Assembly: GCF_008831285.2 (NCBI RefSeq)
Contig: NC_045138.2
Location: forward strand, 2,954,143 to 3,018,142
Reading direction: 5' to 3'
Source of the DNA: Nymphaea colorata
Taxonomy: Eukaryota > Streptophyta > Magnoliopsida > Nymphaeales > Nymphaeaceae
DNA: 64,000 bases
Positions 34,301 to 45,700 of this stretch are shown here, in pieces; the stretch's first letter is position 1; each line of letters begins with the position of its first letter. A program made the position numbers and the translations under genes. The notes beneath the pieces were generated by a model. It was not told where the DNA came from. It saw only the letters and a program-made list of their open reading frames with translations, and made no database searches.

Positions 34301-36723
34301 AACAAGAGCTGGTGAACCCCCTGCTTCAGCCTGCACAATAAGTACAAAATGAAAGACTGCTGGCCTATCACATATATTAAGTAACACGAGTACCAGATCT
34401 GTCATTAAATCATAAATTTAAGCAAAAAAGATACCTCTGCAATAACATCCTTGATGAGTTGCTCTGCCTTGTTGATATTTTCTGGAGTTCCTATTAATTC
34501 CACCGACCTTGTTGTTGAAGATGGGTCAGCATCAACATCCCTTGTTATCTGAATTTTGGCACCTGAATTATACTGCAGGTACCTGATTGTGTCCCCAGCT
34601 TTACCAATAAGAACTCCAACCTGTACCAGATGGTCCACCAAAGCGTCAGTCATAAAGAAATATAGAACTTCTCGATGCCAGTAATATTAATTTAAGAAAT
34701 CAGGACAACTTCAACATAGAAATAACTAAGAATAAAAACAAACACACACCTTATTGTTAGGGACTTCAATTTTATGCGAAGTTTCTGTCTCAGACTGAGG
34801 TTGTTGATCCACATTAGGAGGAATAGTTTCTTGTGGAACACCTGGGGTAGGCTGCTGAGAGTTCTCCACTGCTGTATCCTCAGAATTCTCTGGAAGAACA
34901 TCCTCAGACTTCTCAACTGTGTCACCTGCTTCAGCAGCTAAGGCAAAAAAAATCACATGTCAATATGCAAGTTCTAACAGAAAACAAAAAACCATGCGAG
35001 TAGACAGACAACTTGTGGATGAAAGAAGTAAAGCACATGGTTCATGACAACAACAAAGAAAAATGTACTTAGGATAAAGAAGATAGTAAATTATTGATGT
35101 AGTTTACTGCAAAGACCATGCAGAAAAAAATAAAATGCAGCAGCCAAGATAAATCATTCAAATCTTGTTGTGGAAATGAAAAGCATTCCAGGAAAGCCCA
35201 AAGCTCGTGTTCCTGGAACACATGGTAGAAAAAATAATCCCCTAGTATACGACTCGTGTTACTGGAACACGTGGGAGAAAAAATAATCACCCAATATATG
35301 ACTCATGTTACTGGAACACGTGGGGGAAAAAATAATCACCCCATATATGGCTTGCATCAACAAACAAACGACTCATAACAATCTTTTATTTGCTTACCAA
35401 TAAAAACACAACTGCCAAAATGCTGACCCTTCTGAACCCTGGTACAAACATTACTATGTTGATGTGCTATAATGCAGTCACGTGCTAGTTTAGACCTGCT
35501 AAGGCTTCCTATGCTCAAATGTTTATTGTTTTAATGCTATTAGAATGTTTTTGTTCGGTTTCATTTTAGTGTTGCTAATACATGGTGTGAAATATGAATT
35601 ACGCATACACTTTCTTGCTCTCTCTTTCATCTCGTTTCAAATTAATTTACCACAACGTATTAAGTGATATCTTACATTTGTTGACTTATGCTTATTATGC
35701 ATTGAATATAATTACATAAAATGCATATCTCCTTGTTTATAAAATAACATCTTCGCTAATGCTTTTAATATTTAATCGTGAATTCCCCTTATTTTTGGCT
35801 TTTCATTTTGACTGCCTAGAGACGCCCCCGTGCTGATTAACCATGCATAATCCCCAAGATATCCTGCCTAATGCGTTTGGCAGAAGGAAGCGTTCATGAG
35901 TTTGAAGTTTGAACTTTGAAGTACAATAGGAAAACAAAGAAACTAGGAAATGTAAAACAATCCAAACTCAACGACCCGTTATCCGGTTCCAAGATATGGG
36001 AGTGAGTAATCAGAACAAGGCGCCTGTCAAACTATTATTCAGAAACAATATGCATGCAACAAAGACTCGTACACATTTTCCCGTTTGGATGTTTTTGCAT
36101 ACGTCTCTCTCTTGCCACTGAACCACGATCGAAAAAAGTGTCGCAAATAAAATAAGAACTCCTGCGTCTCAATAAACCACGATATAACTTGAATCGACCA
36201 CAAAAAAAAAACACGTAATCGAAATCTGAAACGCATGACACGTCGAGAGGAAGCCATTGTATGGTGCAGAGGTAAGCAGCAATAAGATAAACGGACAAAG
36301 AACAAAAGACCCTTCATCTGAGTCACAAAAAATTCCGGTGACCAACGAGAAATAGGGAAAAACCCAATAAATGCCAGATTGTTTCAAGAAGATACCCTGG
36401 TGATCAGGTTCGTCCAAACGAGGACGTTTCGCCTCCGGAGCACCTTCAAGGCTTTCCTCGACATCGGGAGCCTCCTGAACGGCGTTCTCCTCCCCATCTT
36501 GTGCTTTCTCGTCGGGTTTCTCAAGTTCCTCGTCGGGTTTTTCCGGGTTCTCATCGGGTTTCTCCTGATCCTCTTGGAACTTTTCCTGATCTTCGTCAGG
36601 TTTTTCGCCATTTTCCTGACTCGGAAGCTCGATTGCCACCGGCTCCGCATCGAGCTCCTCGATCTTCCTCTTCTTGTCCGCGGCCACTGGGCTGACGGCG
36701 ACCACCTCGCTATCCTCCGCCAT
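28396..36723 (-). CDS. FUBP-like KH-domain nucleic-acid-binding protein
   Basis: Predicted nuclear single-stranded RNA/DNA-binding protein of the far-upstream-element-binding/KSRP-like family. Seven exons, in transcript order: 36723-36396, 34937-34750, 34620-34435, 34330-34235, 34139-34068, 33970-33854, 29553-28396; 714 aa. An acidic N-terminus (1-165) carries KKRK (17-20) and KRPR (99-102) as likely nuclear signals, plus five heptads of EKPDExx type (40-74). KH1 spans about 166-232 with GxxG loop GKAG (178-181). KH2 spans about 258-327 with GKGG (272-275). Residues 330-714 form one low-complexity Y/G/P/Q-rich tail with five PGYG motifs, encoded by a single last exon behind a 4.3-kb intron. 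The ATG opens a clean frame behind a GA-rich leader. The family is clear from KH exon structure and the Arabidopsis At1g33680-type tail; the targets are unknown. Several long plus-strand frames across the tail are shadows of its low complexity. Confidence 0.93.
29554..33853 (-). other. 4.3-kb intron 6 of the KH-protein gene
   Basis: Separates KH2 from the low-complexity tail. I searched both strands by eye for another KH exon or nested gene and saw none. Open frames are short and unremarkable. The phase-0 junction (MNQ then APVRPL) matches the position expected from plant homologues, so no exon appears to be missing. Confidence 0.6.
35205..35351. repeat. three-copy 49-bp tandem repeat with G-box cores, intron 1 of the KH-protein gene
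   Basis: Units start at 35205, 35254 and 35303 with exact 49-base spacing. Each contains CTGGAACAC followed by A-rich AGAAAAAATAATC or GGAAAAAATAATC. In copies 2 and 3 the junction reads AACACGTGGG, giving the G-box core CACGTG, which is the binding site of bZIP and bHLH factors. Copy 1 has CACATG. The array lies 1.4-1.5 kb downstream of the start codon. Regulatory activity is inference; the repeat structure is direct observation. Confidence 0.85.
36502..36606 (-). repeat. in-frame 21-bp repeat, five copies (EKPDExx heptads)
   Basis: Encodes residues 40-74 of the KH protein as five heptads: EKPDEDQ, EKFQEDQ, EKPDENP, EKPDEEL, EKPDEKA. Copy number could vary between individuals without breaking the frame. 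The segment is acidic and probably disordered. Confidence 0.85.
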
Positions 36724-36855
36724 TTTCCGCTCCCTGTGAGATTTTTGTCGTGGGTTTTCGCGGCAGAAAAAGAACCCAGAACCCTAGATCTCCAGATGGG
36801 TCTAGCGAGGATAGAACCAACGAGTGCCCTAGAAGACGAGGGCAGAGGGTTTTGT

Positions 36856-36886
36856 AGAAAGAGAGAGAGAAAAAAAAAAGAGAGAT
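36856..36886. repeat. GA/A purine tract in the KH-protein leader
   Basis: The plus strand reads GAAAGAGAGAGAG, then a run of ten A residues, then GAGAGA. On the transcribed strand it is a CT/T tract about 130-160 bases before the ATG. Pyrimidine tracts of this kind are common in plant promoters and 5' UTRs. Confidence 0.7.
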
Positions 36887-38198
36887 ATAACCGCAATATG
36901 GCACTTGAACCCTTTATAGTAAGACGCCTAGGGCAAAACTAAGAACTGACGAAAAAGGGCCTTGACCGTTGGGGTTTGACCCGCGTGGCATCCTATCAAC
37001 TGATCGGCTATTACGGCGCTTGGTGAATTGTTGAATTGTGTATGGAGAGGATTATATGTAAATGGTCATGTTACATCCTGATTCACGCATAAATCAAGCT
37101 CTCCCTTACGAACCAGAAAACGTTGCATGGACAGATATATAGAGTTGAGCTTGTTGCTTGTTTTTTCGTTATGTTTATAATTTCTTGTTTGAAAAATAAA
37201 TAAATTATCAAAAATCGTTAAAAATATATATATATATTATGTTTGGGCCCTGACCACAATGGTGTGATTAACATGCCTTTGCATTTAAAAATTCAACCCC
37301 TTGATGCCAAAAATTAAATAAAAAATAAATAAAATATGTAAAAATACATAAATACCTCTAACATAGAAAACTATTTGAGGAGTCAAACGCGCCTTTGCTG
37401 TGTCTCTACCGCTTTGAAGATCAATTCTTAAAAAAAAAATAAAATGATTGGCTAAGTAGCACGAGCACATGAATAAGCAAATGGTTATGAAATATTGATA
37501 TGTAAATAAGTAATTTCTGTGAGTTTATGAAATCGTTTGGCAGCAGCAGTTTAATGATTCCGTCTTTTGACCTTGTGAGCAAATTCACTGAACAGCATCG
37601 TACTGTTGTTATTTTCAAAACAGCTTTTAAAGAGTTGTTTGGAAAAAGTAACGGTACAGTTTCATTCGTGCATTTGCTATAAAAAGTGAAACAAATTTGT
37701 CTAACCTTTTTTGATGTGTCTAACAAATCTAACCAGTTTTTGGTCAAATGAATGAATGACTATTATTGTTTCCAAACAATTTTTAATTGGCATTTGACAA
37801 CAATAGCATATTTTTACTGTCTCGTAAATCTATCCACAAAATTAAATAAATTCACATATGCTAACATATTGTTATTATTGTCATACACCTCTAAATGAAC
37901 AGTTGTATGTACAAACCCATGCATACTTTTGCATACATATATATATATCGTTTTGGAATTTTAAATGGTGAAGTTTTTCTCACAAATAACATATCGGAGT
38001 TTTAAATTGTGAGGCTTTTTTCGGGTATAATATGATGAGCTTGAAAAAAGAATAAAAAATATGATAAAAAATTAAAAATGAATGAAAAATAAAATAAGTG
38101 AGAAACTAACATTGAACCACTTAAGACCGTTTGTATCCTAGTTGACAACTATCATTAAATATTCAAGTGAACTTGTTATTCTAAAAAGATTCTAAACT

Positions 38199-38390
38199 CT
38201 GAGGCGGAGCCAAGGTATGACACGCTTGGGCCTTAGACACACCTTATTTAAAAAAAAAACATTACATGTAAATTTTAAAACATTTCACTTGTTTTATATA
38301 AACATTTTGAAAAAATATATTTGGGCCCTAGTCAAAAATTTGAAACTTTAATTCGACCCATTTCATGAAAAGTTTCTAGCTCCTCCCTTA
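38199..38390. mobile_element. 192-bp MITE, hAT-like, with 8-bp target-site duplication
   Basis: Flanked by identical 8-bp direct repeats TCTAAACT at 38191-38198 and 38391-38398, the duplication size typical of hAT elements. The left end reads CTGAGGCGGAGCC and the complement of the right end reads TAAGGGAGGAGCT. GGAGC lies exactly seven bases in from both ends, so they form weak terminal inverted repeats. The interior is AT-rich and non-coding. Similar GGAGCCAGAAA or TTTCTGGTTCCACC words occur at 940-951 and 3095-3113, suggesting more diverged relatives in the window. Confidence 0.65.
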
Positions 38391-39710
38391 TCTAAACTTA
38401 TTTTGTCATTCAAACAAAAATTATGGTTCAAAATTTTGTCTTGTATTATAAACGTGTAAACTAGGTTTTCAAAATCAGGGATTTTCACAAAACCAAGTTT
38501 TTGAAAGTGTCATCTAAACACCCCCTACTTATCTTTTTAGGAAACAAAGTGTAAATAAAGTCGATGGTGTGAATACTAGTCTTCCATATGTAGAGCTAGG
38601 CATCGAGTTGGCTCAATCAGATCCATAATCACTTGGGCCACACAACCATCAAAGCCCAAGCCTAGCCCCAGCCTGGCCATGGCCTAGCTTGACTTGGCCA
38701 GACTATAATACAAATGTATTTTATGAAGTATATATTTATATTTAAAGTAAAATTAAAAGGTACATATATATATTTATGTATAAACTAATCAAATCTGGTT
38801 GTAATAAAAATTAAAACACGCATAAATAGAGTAAGTTAAAATTACAAAAGACATGCTTAAGGATATTTTTTTCTCATTCTACGTAATATAAATGTCGAAA
38901 ACGATATTGCACATTCAAATCATAACTTACAAAATCAGGCTTAATAGGAATAATTTTTCTTTAAGTTTCCTAAGAATTAAACTAAAATTTTGTGTTTTTT
39001 CATTAAACTTGGTTACACATCTTGATTACCATGCTAATCTTTTTACTTATTTCTTCAAGTAGCAGGCACAGGGTCATGGCTCGCCATTGCCTGCGCTGTT
39101 GGATCCCGTGCAAAAATAGTCGATCGCGGGCACTCAAAGGCAACGTTTCAAAGAGAGATGGAACACGCATAGAACAAGCCCTTGACTAACGTCTGTTTGG
39201 AAGTTCCGTTGCTTACGTGGCGAAAATATGTTAATGGTCTTTCTTTTGAAATACATTTATTCGTTTTCTTTTTCACCAGCTTCTACTCGACAGAAAGAAA
39301 GCATTCATCTTGTAAGAAAATGGTGCTAACGGAAAAATCAAGGCTACCAATCATAACTTTGATGCGAATGCGAAGCTGGTCTACTGGAGATGATTCTAAA
39401 ACGTGGAGAGCATCAAGGGGATGGACTTTTTATTTGCGTGCAATTATGAATACGCTGTGATTTCCCGAAAAGAAACTACCAGCCGTCCGAGAGGAAAGAC
39501 GATCTGGTTGTTCGCGCTCGCCACCCGCCATTCCACGCTTCGTCTTCTTCCTTCTCCGCGGAGGAAGGCGGTGGTACTCTGCTGGTTGCCTTCTTCCACG
39601 CGCCTATAATCTCTCTTTCTTCATACGCTAGGGTGTCGCGATTGGATCGTCTTCTCGCTCCTTCATTGAATCGACGAAGGGTCCGGTCGTGGATCGCGGC
39701 TGAATTCGCC

Positions 39711-42700
39711 ATGGGCGACCCTGAGTCGAGCTCTAGGGCTCCTCCTCCCCAGGAAGGCGGCGAATGCTCCGATGCAGGTGGAAGATACGGAGTTAACGGC
39801 GCCGCCGAGCAGTTTCCGGAGGCAGCGTCGCCGGACTCGTTGAAGAACACGCCGTCGAACATCGCGAAGCTCGAGGATATTATCGAGCAGAGCGAGGGGA
39901 GGCAGAAGTATCTCGCTCGGACGAAGAGCCCGTCCGACGGTGAGGATGTTCGGTGGTACTTCTGCAAGGTGCCTCTTGCCGAGAACGGTTGGTATCTGAG
40001 TTCGACGCACTGGCGGAGCTATTTATTTTATTTTATCTGCCGTACATATTTGATGTTTACAGAAAAATGAAATTGTTGTTCGATTATCGTTTTCTTTGCC
40101 ATTCGTCCTCTTTCCTAACGGGCTTATTTACCTGGGCTGCTTAATTGTGCTTCTTTGACTATAAACAGTTGCTAATGATAACGTTTTCCTTAGAAGATCC
40201 AACCTGAGACTTTCGCATAGATTTCACGTAAAGTCATGACCAACAAAAAGTTCGAAGAGTCTTCTTACAGATAAGACCTTTCTTAAGGTTTAATCGCTTC
40301 TCTACTCTCGTTCTCTTTCTTTCTTTCTCTCTCACTCTGAAGCTCGAAAGCCAATTGCACACGAGCTTTTGATGAACGGGCTGCTTGGTTTGTTTGCAAG
40401 CCCAATTCCAGAATAAGGACTTCGCGAGCACTAATCGAGAGCGAGAACATGCTTTGATGACACGAGTGAGCGTACTTTGAGAAAGAGCAGAGAAAACTCA
40501 AAACAAGTCTGGTGCAAAACTCAATGTATTCCAAAGATATTCAATTCAGATATGTGGAAGCCTAAAGATGATTAAACAGTTGGCTATTCACTTTTTCCTT
40601 TTTTGTATAATTCAGCTGTTATAACTGAATACCTGTCAAAATTGTAATCCCAACACCTTGTCAATGGCACATCACTAAGTTGGCATAGATACAATTGGTT
40701 ATTGCATGCTTAGACATTATGAAAGGTTTTATAGGGCCTTGATCTTTATGGCTAGTCGTCCTTACTGGATGTAGTTCTCCATGTGCGTCTTGTTATTGGC
40801 CAACAATCAGCTTTATTTTTTATATATATTTTTTTATTTTTTTTTTCCTGACTTTTACTCGGGTATGAGCTGACACTTCATGGTCAAGGGTCAAGGTTGA
40901 ACTGAGAATTTATTGAACTTATCAATAGATTGTTTGGCACTTTGGTTTCGTGATATCCACAGAACTGCTAATGTCTACCTGACGCCCTGTTGAGGTGTTC
41001 TGTTATTCAATCTACCAAAAAGGTGGTATGTTACATCATCACCATTACCATTATCATCATTTTCAACTTTAGTTGTTTTAGTCCTTGATATGTGTTGCTT
41101 CTTCCACCTCTTCTCTTTCGGATTTATGTGGTACCAATAGTAGTTATGGAGTGTGATTGGCAAGATGTTTGTCATGTCTTGGTCTCCCTCTTGCTTCCGT
41201 TTCCTTTCCTGTTCTACATTTTATCATTTTGCAAATTTATGGAGAATTTTTTTCTGTGTTTCTTTGCCTTCTCCAAGAGTCACTGCAAAGATTGGCTTGA
41301 TCGTGACTTATTGGATTGGTATATTTATGCTGTTGACAATTGACTTATCCATCATATCGGTTAAGCTTTTTTCAGGATTTTGATACTCTTTTCTTTTCAA
41401 ATTCATCGTGATAGTGAGGATCATTGACATCATGAACTTTTAGAATTATATAGATAGGTCATTCAGTGAATCATGTTTTTGTTTATAAATATTAATATCA
41501 CACATTGGTGACACTTGGATAAACCATGTTTTTCCACAGAACTTGCAGCTTCAGTACCTCAGACGGAAATAGTAGGGAAAAGCGAATATTTTCGATTCAG
41601 TATGAGGGATTCTCTTGCACTAGAGGCGTCCTTCTTGCAGGTTATCTGAGTTTCCTATTTCTTTTGGAAGGTTGAAGCAGAGTTTATGGTCGAGCTTTAG
41701 TCACATCTCAATACTTAGCATGTCATTGATGCTGGTCAAATTGATAGTTTTCATTTTTGCACATAATCTTCTCTTAATATTAATTTGTCTCACTTGGATA
41801 TTTGATCTCATGACATCCATTCAATTATTCATTTATTTTTGGTGTTTCTGGCAGCTCTTTAACTTGAAGATAACAACTGTTTATGAAGGTGGTTCACTCT
41901 GCAATCGGCAGTATACATGCTTATCATATCTTATTTGATGCTTCTTGAAAGATTTATAGTAACAGCATGTTGATATGTAGCAAACAACTGTACATTTCTA
42001 GCAGTCATATGCTAGTAATCACTAATTCAACATGCCATGATCAAGCCCTTGAAGTCATCTTGATCTTAGTGTTTCACCTATTCAGTTCATTATATCCATC
42101 ATTTTGTCATTGAAGAGTGATCCTTGGTTCGTGGGGGTGTGTATTTATGGGTGACTTTTGCCCTCATGTTCCTTTTTGAGTCAAACAAGGAAAGAAAGTG
42201 AAAACAATACAATAAAACAACAGTATGTGACAACTGATTAAAGATGTGAACTAAGAAAAGCTGGGTCCTTTATTTTCATCAAGTTTGGCATGTTGTGGAA
42301 TGGACACCTACGTGTATAATTACTCTGAAATCCATGTCTATGTGTGTATATAAATTTTCTAAAATGCCATTTTGCAATTGGGCGATACCCATGTAGTTCT
42401 TTTGTTCTTCTTCATACTTTGTCTGCAGCGAGAAGAAGATTTGTTGGCTGCCTGGTGGAAAGAGTATGCAGAATGCAGTGAAGGCCCAGCTGGTTCTTTT
42501 GTTTCTTCCAGTAAAGGCTCGACTTCTCAATCAAAACCTAGCCCAGGAGGTGTAGAGACATCCATAATTTTGGCAGAAGAGGAAGAAAGAGTTGGAGTTC
42601 CTGTAAAGGGTGGACTTTATGAGGTACAGTTAGATAGTAGACGTGATATTTGTTTGATCCTATATAGTTTGGGTTGCTGATGGTCAATGCTTACAAGAAC

Positions 42701-45700
42701 TAGATTTATAGAAACAGATTCTCTGTCTTAACATATTGTATCATATCTTTATGTGAAATTGAACATATTTCTAATTTAACAAAGTTGATAGATGTTCATT
42801 TTCTTAAAGTGGGTTTTCTGTTAGTAAGGGTTATCACCCTCTGTTTACATAAATTCTTTTGGCATTATGGTCCTGTATGCAGTGAGTTATATCTCATTTC
42901 TTAGGAACTGAATCTTAAACATTCTTTTTGTCGTTAATCTATTTTAGAGTTTAAACAAACATAATTCAAATTACAGGAACATTGGCTGACCTAAATGATA
43001 CCTATAAGGATGACTATTTTTACTGATTTGATTGCATTAAGAAAGTGGTAACCATTACTAATTTTTATCAGTTATTGGGGCACATGTCTTGGCTATATGC
43101 TTATCAACACATTTTTTTTGTTGTGCATTTAGTGCATGGACTATATACTTGTTTTAGAATTTAGGCCATAAAGTGCTTTCCACAAATTATGGAGCTGTTT
43201 GCAGGTGAAGCATTCTATGCATCTCCATATTTTAGTTTATCACTAGCATTCTATGCATTCCCTCTATTTTAGTTTATCATTGGTTCCAATTAAGGTCTAT
43301 GCAGGTTGATCTGGTAAAACGACATTGCTTTCCGGTTTATTGGAATGGTGAAAATCGCCGTGTCTTAAGAGGTCATTGGTTTGCTCGTAAAGCAGGCCTG
43401 GAATGGCTTCCCCTGCGTGAAAATGTTGCTGAACAACTAGAGCTGGCATACCGATGCCAGGTACTTCCTGAATTTAGTTCCGCCTCCTTTTGTGTTTTCA
43501 ATTTGCGTCTTTAATAGGGTAGACATTGTGAATGATCTGTCAAACGTTTGAAGGCTCATGTCTGGTAGGGACCTTTTGTCGACTGCTTGCTTCCAGCATG
43601 ACATGAATAAACATGTTAATGTATTAAAAGGAGGATTTTTGTTGTTAGAAGAAAAAGCATGAAGATGACATGGAAGAAGTCCTGACTTATATTTGTGGAT
43701 GGCATCGTGAGATTCTATAGTTGTTCTGCACTTTTTGCTATTTTGAGTTGCTGTTTGGGGTTTGAATTAATGAATTTCTGTAGGGGATTAATATGTTGCT
43801 TATGTTTCCATAATTTTCTGAAGATATCGTTTATGGTTTTTCAAACTTTTCAAAGGTAGATGATTCAGTGTCTTTAAAATCCTATTTACACCATTTGCAA
43901 GCTTTTGCTTGTTTTCCAGATTTTTGGCTTTTTTTTGCTTGGTGTGCGAACCTTGTTTACTCTGACACTAGACTGTGATCATTTGCATGTTTTACAGTTT
44001 CTTTTTCCTGATTTTGATTTTCAAGGCCCTGCTTGTAAAGGCAAAAGTTTTCTTCTATTTCCTATTTCTTTTGCCTATTTTAAGAGAAAGTTTTTCCCTC
44101 CTGAAGGAAAGAAAAAAAAATTGTCTAAACCTAGAAGCTCCTCCTCTCAAAAAATGACCCCGCTCACTGTCTCTTTCTTTTTCTTACCCTCTGTCTCTTT
44201 TTTTCACCCATTTGTTGCGTTTGATGTTTGTAATATCCATTTTTCTTTTTTAACTGTTACTTGGCAGTTGTAAGCAGGCAAGTATGTGTTTGGGCTTTTG
44301 TATCTCTCATCATACTGTTTCCAAATAGGAATCTGATTTCTTTATGTAATAGGTGATCAACACCAGCCAATTGACAGCCTAAATGTCTTTCCTTTTTGTT
44401 AGAAACTCAAAATGATGATGAATGCATCTCTCTTTGCAAGTGATGGAGCAGATGGAACAAAATATAATCCTGGATCATTCTTGATTTGAACTGCCCATCC
44501 CTAACTATGTCACTCACAGGAAAATATCATAAACTCAACCCTGATATTATATTCTTATTTGAACTATAAGTATTTTTCTAGGAAAAAGTGCATTGGTGAA
44601 CAAAGTTTTTATTACTTGACCTCTGTTTTGGAATGCTGGTAAACAATTTGGCCAAACTGGTAGAATGGATTCAAGCTTTGCTGATCATTATCAGGAGCTG
44701 AAGCCAGCTTCACTGATCACAAAAGCTTCATCTGATAACGAATCAAGCTAAACTGGCTATGTAAAGTGCAAATGCTTTCTTTACAAAGCATACACATCAT
44801 TTTAAAGCTATAAGTACCACAGAGACTCTAACTTATATAAGAAATACAATGTCCATAGGTCGTTGATGCTTTTGATGCAAGATATTATTATGCATAGTAG
44901 AAGTTGGATAGAGGTTTGATATTGATTTTAAAATTAAGTTTAAATTATAAATTTGATCTATATTTTAATAAAGAAGACAAAATTTTCCTTGGAGCAATCA
45001 GGCATGGAAAATATTTCTGCTTCTTCTTTTCCCTATCAGCCAAAAATAGCAAGACTTTTGCTAGATAAATAATTTTCCTGGAAAAAGTTTTTCCATGCAA
45101 AAATCAAACTGCTTTTGAAGGGAAAAGGGAACGGGGCAAAAGTGACATTTGAAAGGAGAAATTGGTTTTATGTAAATTTATGAAGCTGCAAGCCTGTTGT
45201 GCAAAATTATTGATGCCTGTTATGTGTGAATTTGTTGTTCAACGCAGCTGTGATTTTGGCAGCAATTTGACAGTTGTTTGTTCTTGCATTTTTCTTTGAC
45301 TTTTCTACATTCACAATTAGGATCTTTTATTTTCTCTTAACTGGAAAAAATGAATCTGCCATGTCCTTGTTGCATGGTCATCACTGTTTTAGAAGCATGA
45401 CACTCTTTCCTACACTGCATGTACGTGTCCACACATATCTGTGTGTATTGTTAACCGCCCGGAACCTTGAATTGAGATGTTCTTGCACAGTCAAGCATTA
45501 GACACACACACACACACATATGTATATATATATAGGGAGGGAGATAGAGAGAGAGAGCACATGCCATTCCTTGATAATTTTAATTGATCAGGATTGTTGG
45601 GCTGTCCATTCTTGCTTTTATTTTAAACTTTGAGCGCTCACTTGCTTTTTCTGTAGGTATGGCATCGCAGGAGCTTTCAACCATCAGGCTTGTTTGCTGC

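Larger units (their letters stand above)
36724..39710. other. divergent promoter region between the KH-protein and SGR2-like genes
   Basis: About 3 kb shared by two genes transcribed away from each other. The KH-protein side begins with a purine tract at 36856-36886, probably in its leader. The SGR2 side is GC-richer from about 39480. The middle is AT-rich with a hAT-like MITE at 38199-38390. No exon is supported. Frames at 39182-39609 are open but show no family resemblance. Confidence 0.55.

Noticed and set aside
39633-39710. Upstream extension of the SGR2 frame by 26 codons
   Set aside because: The extension would start at GTG. The first ATG at 39711 has an ideal context and agrees with family length.
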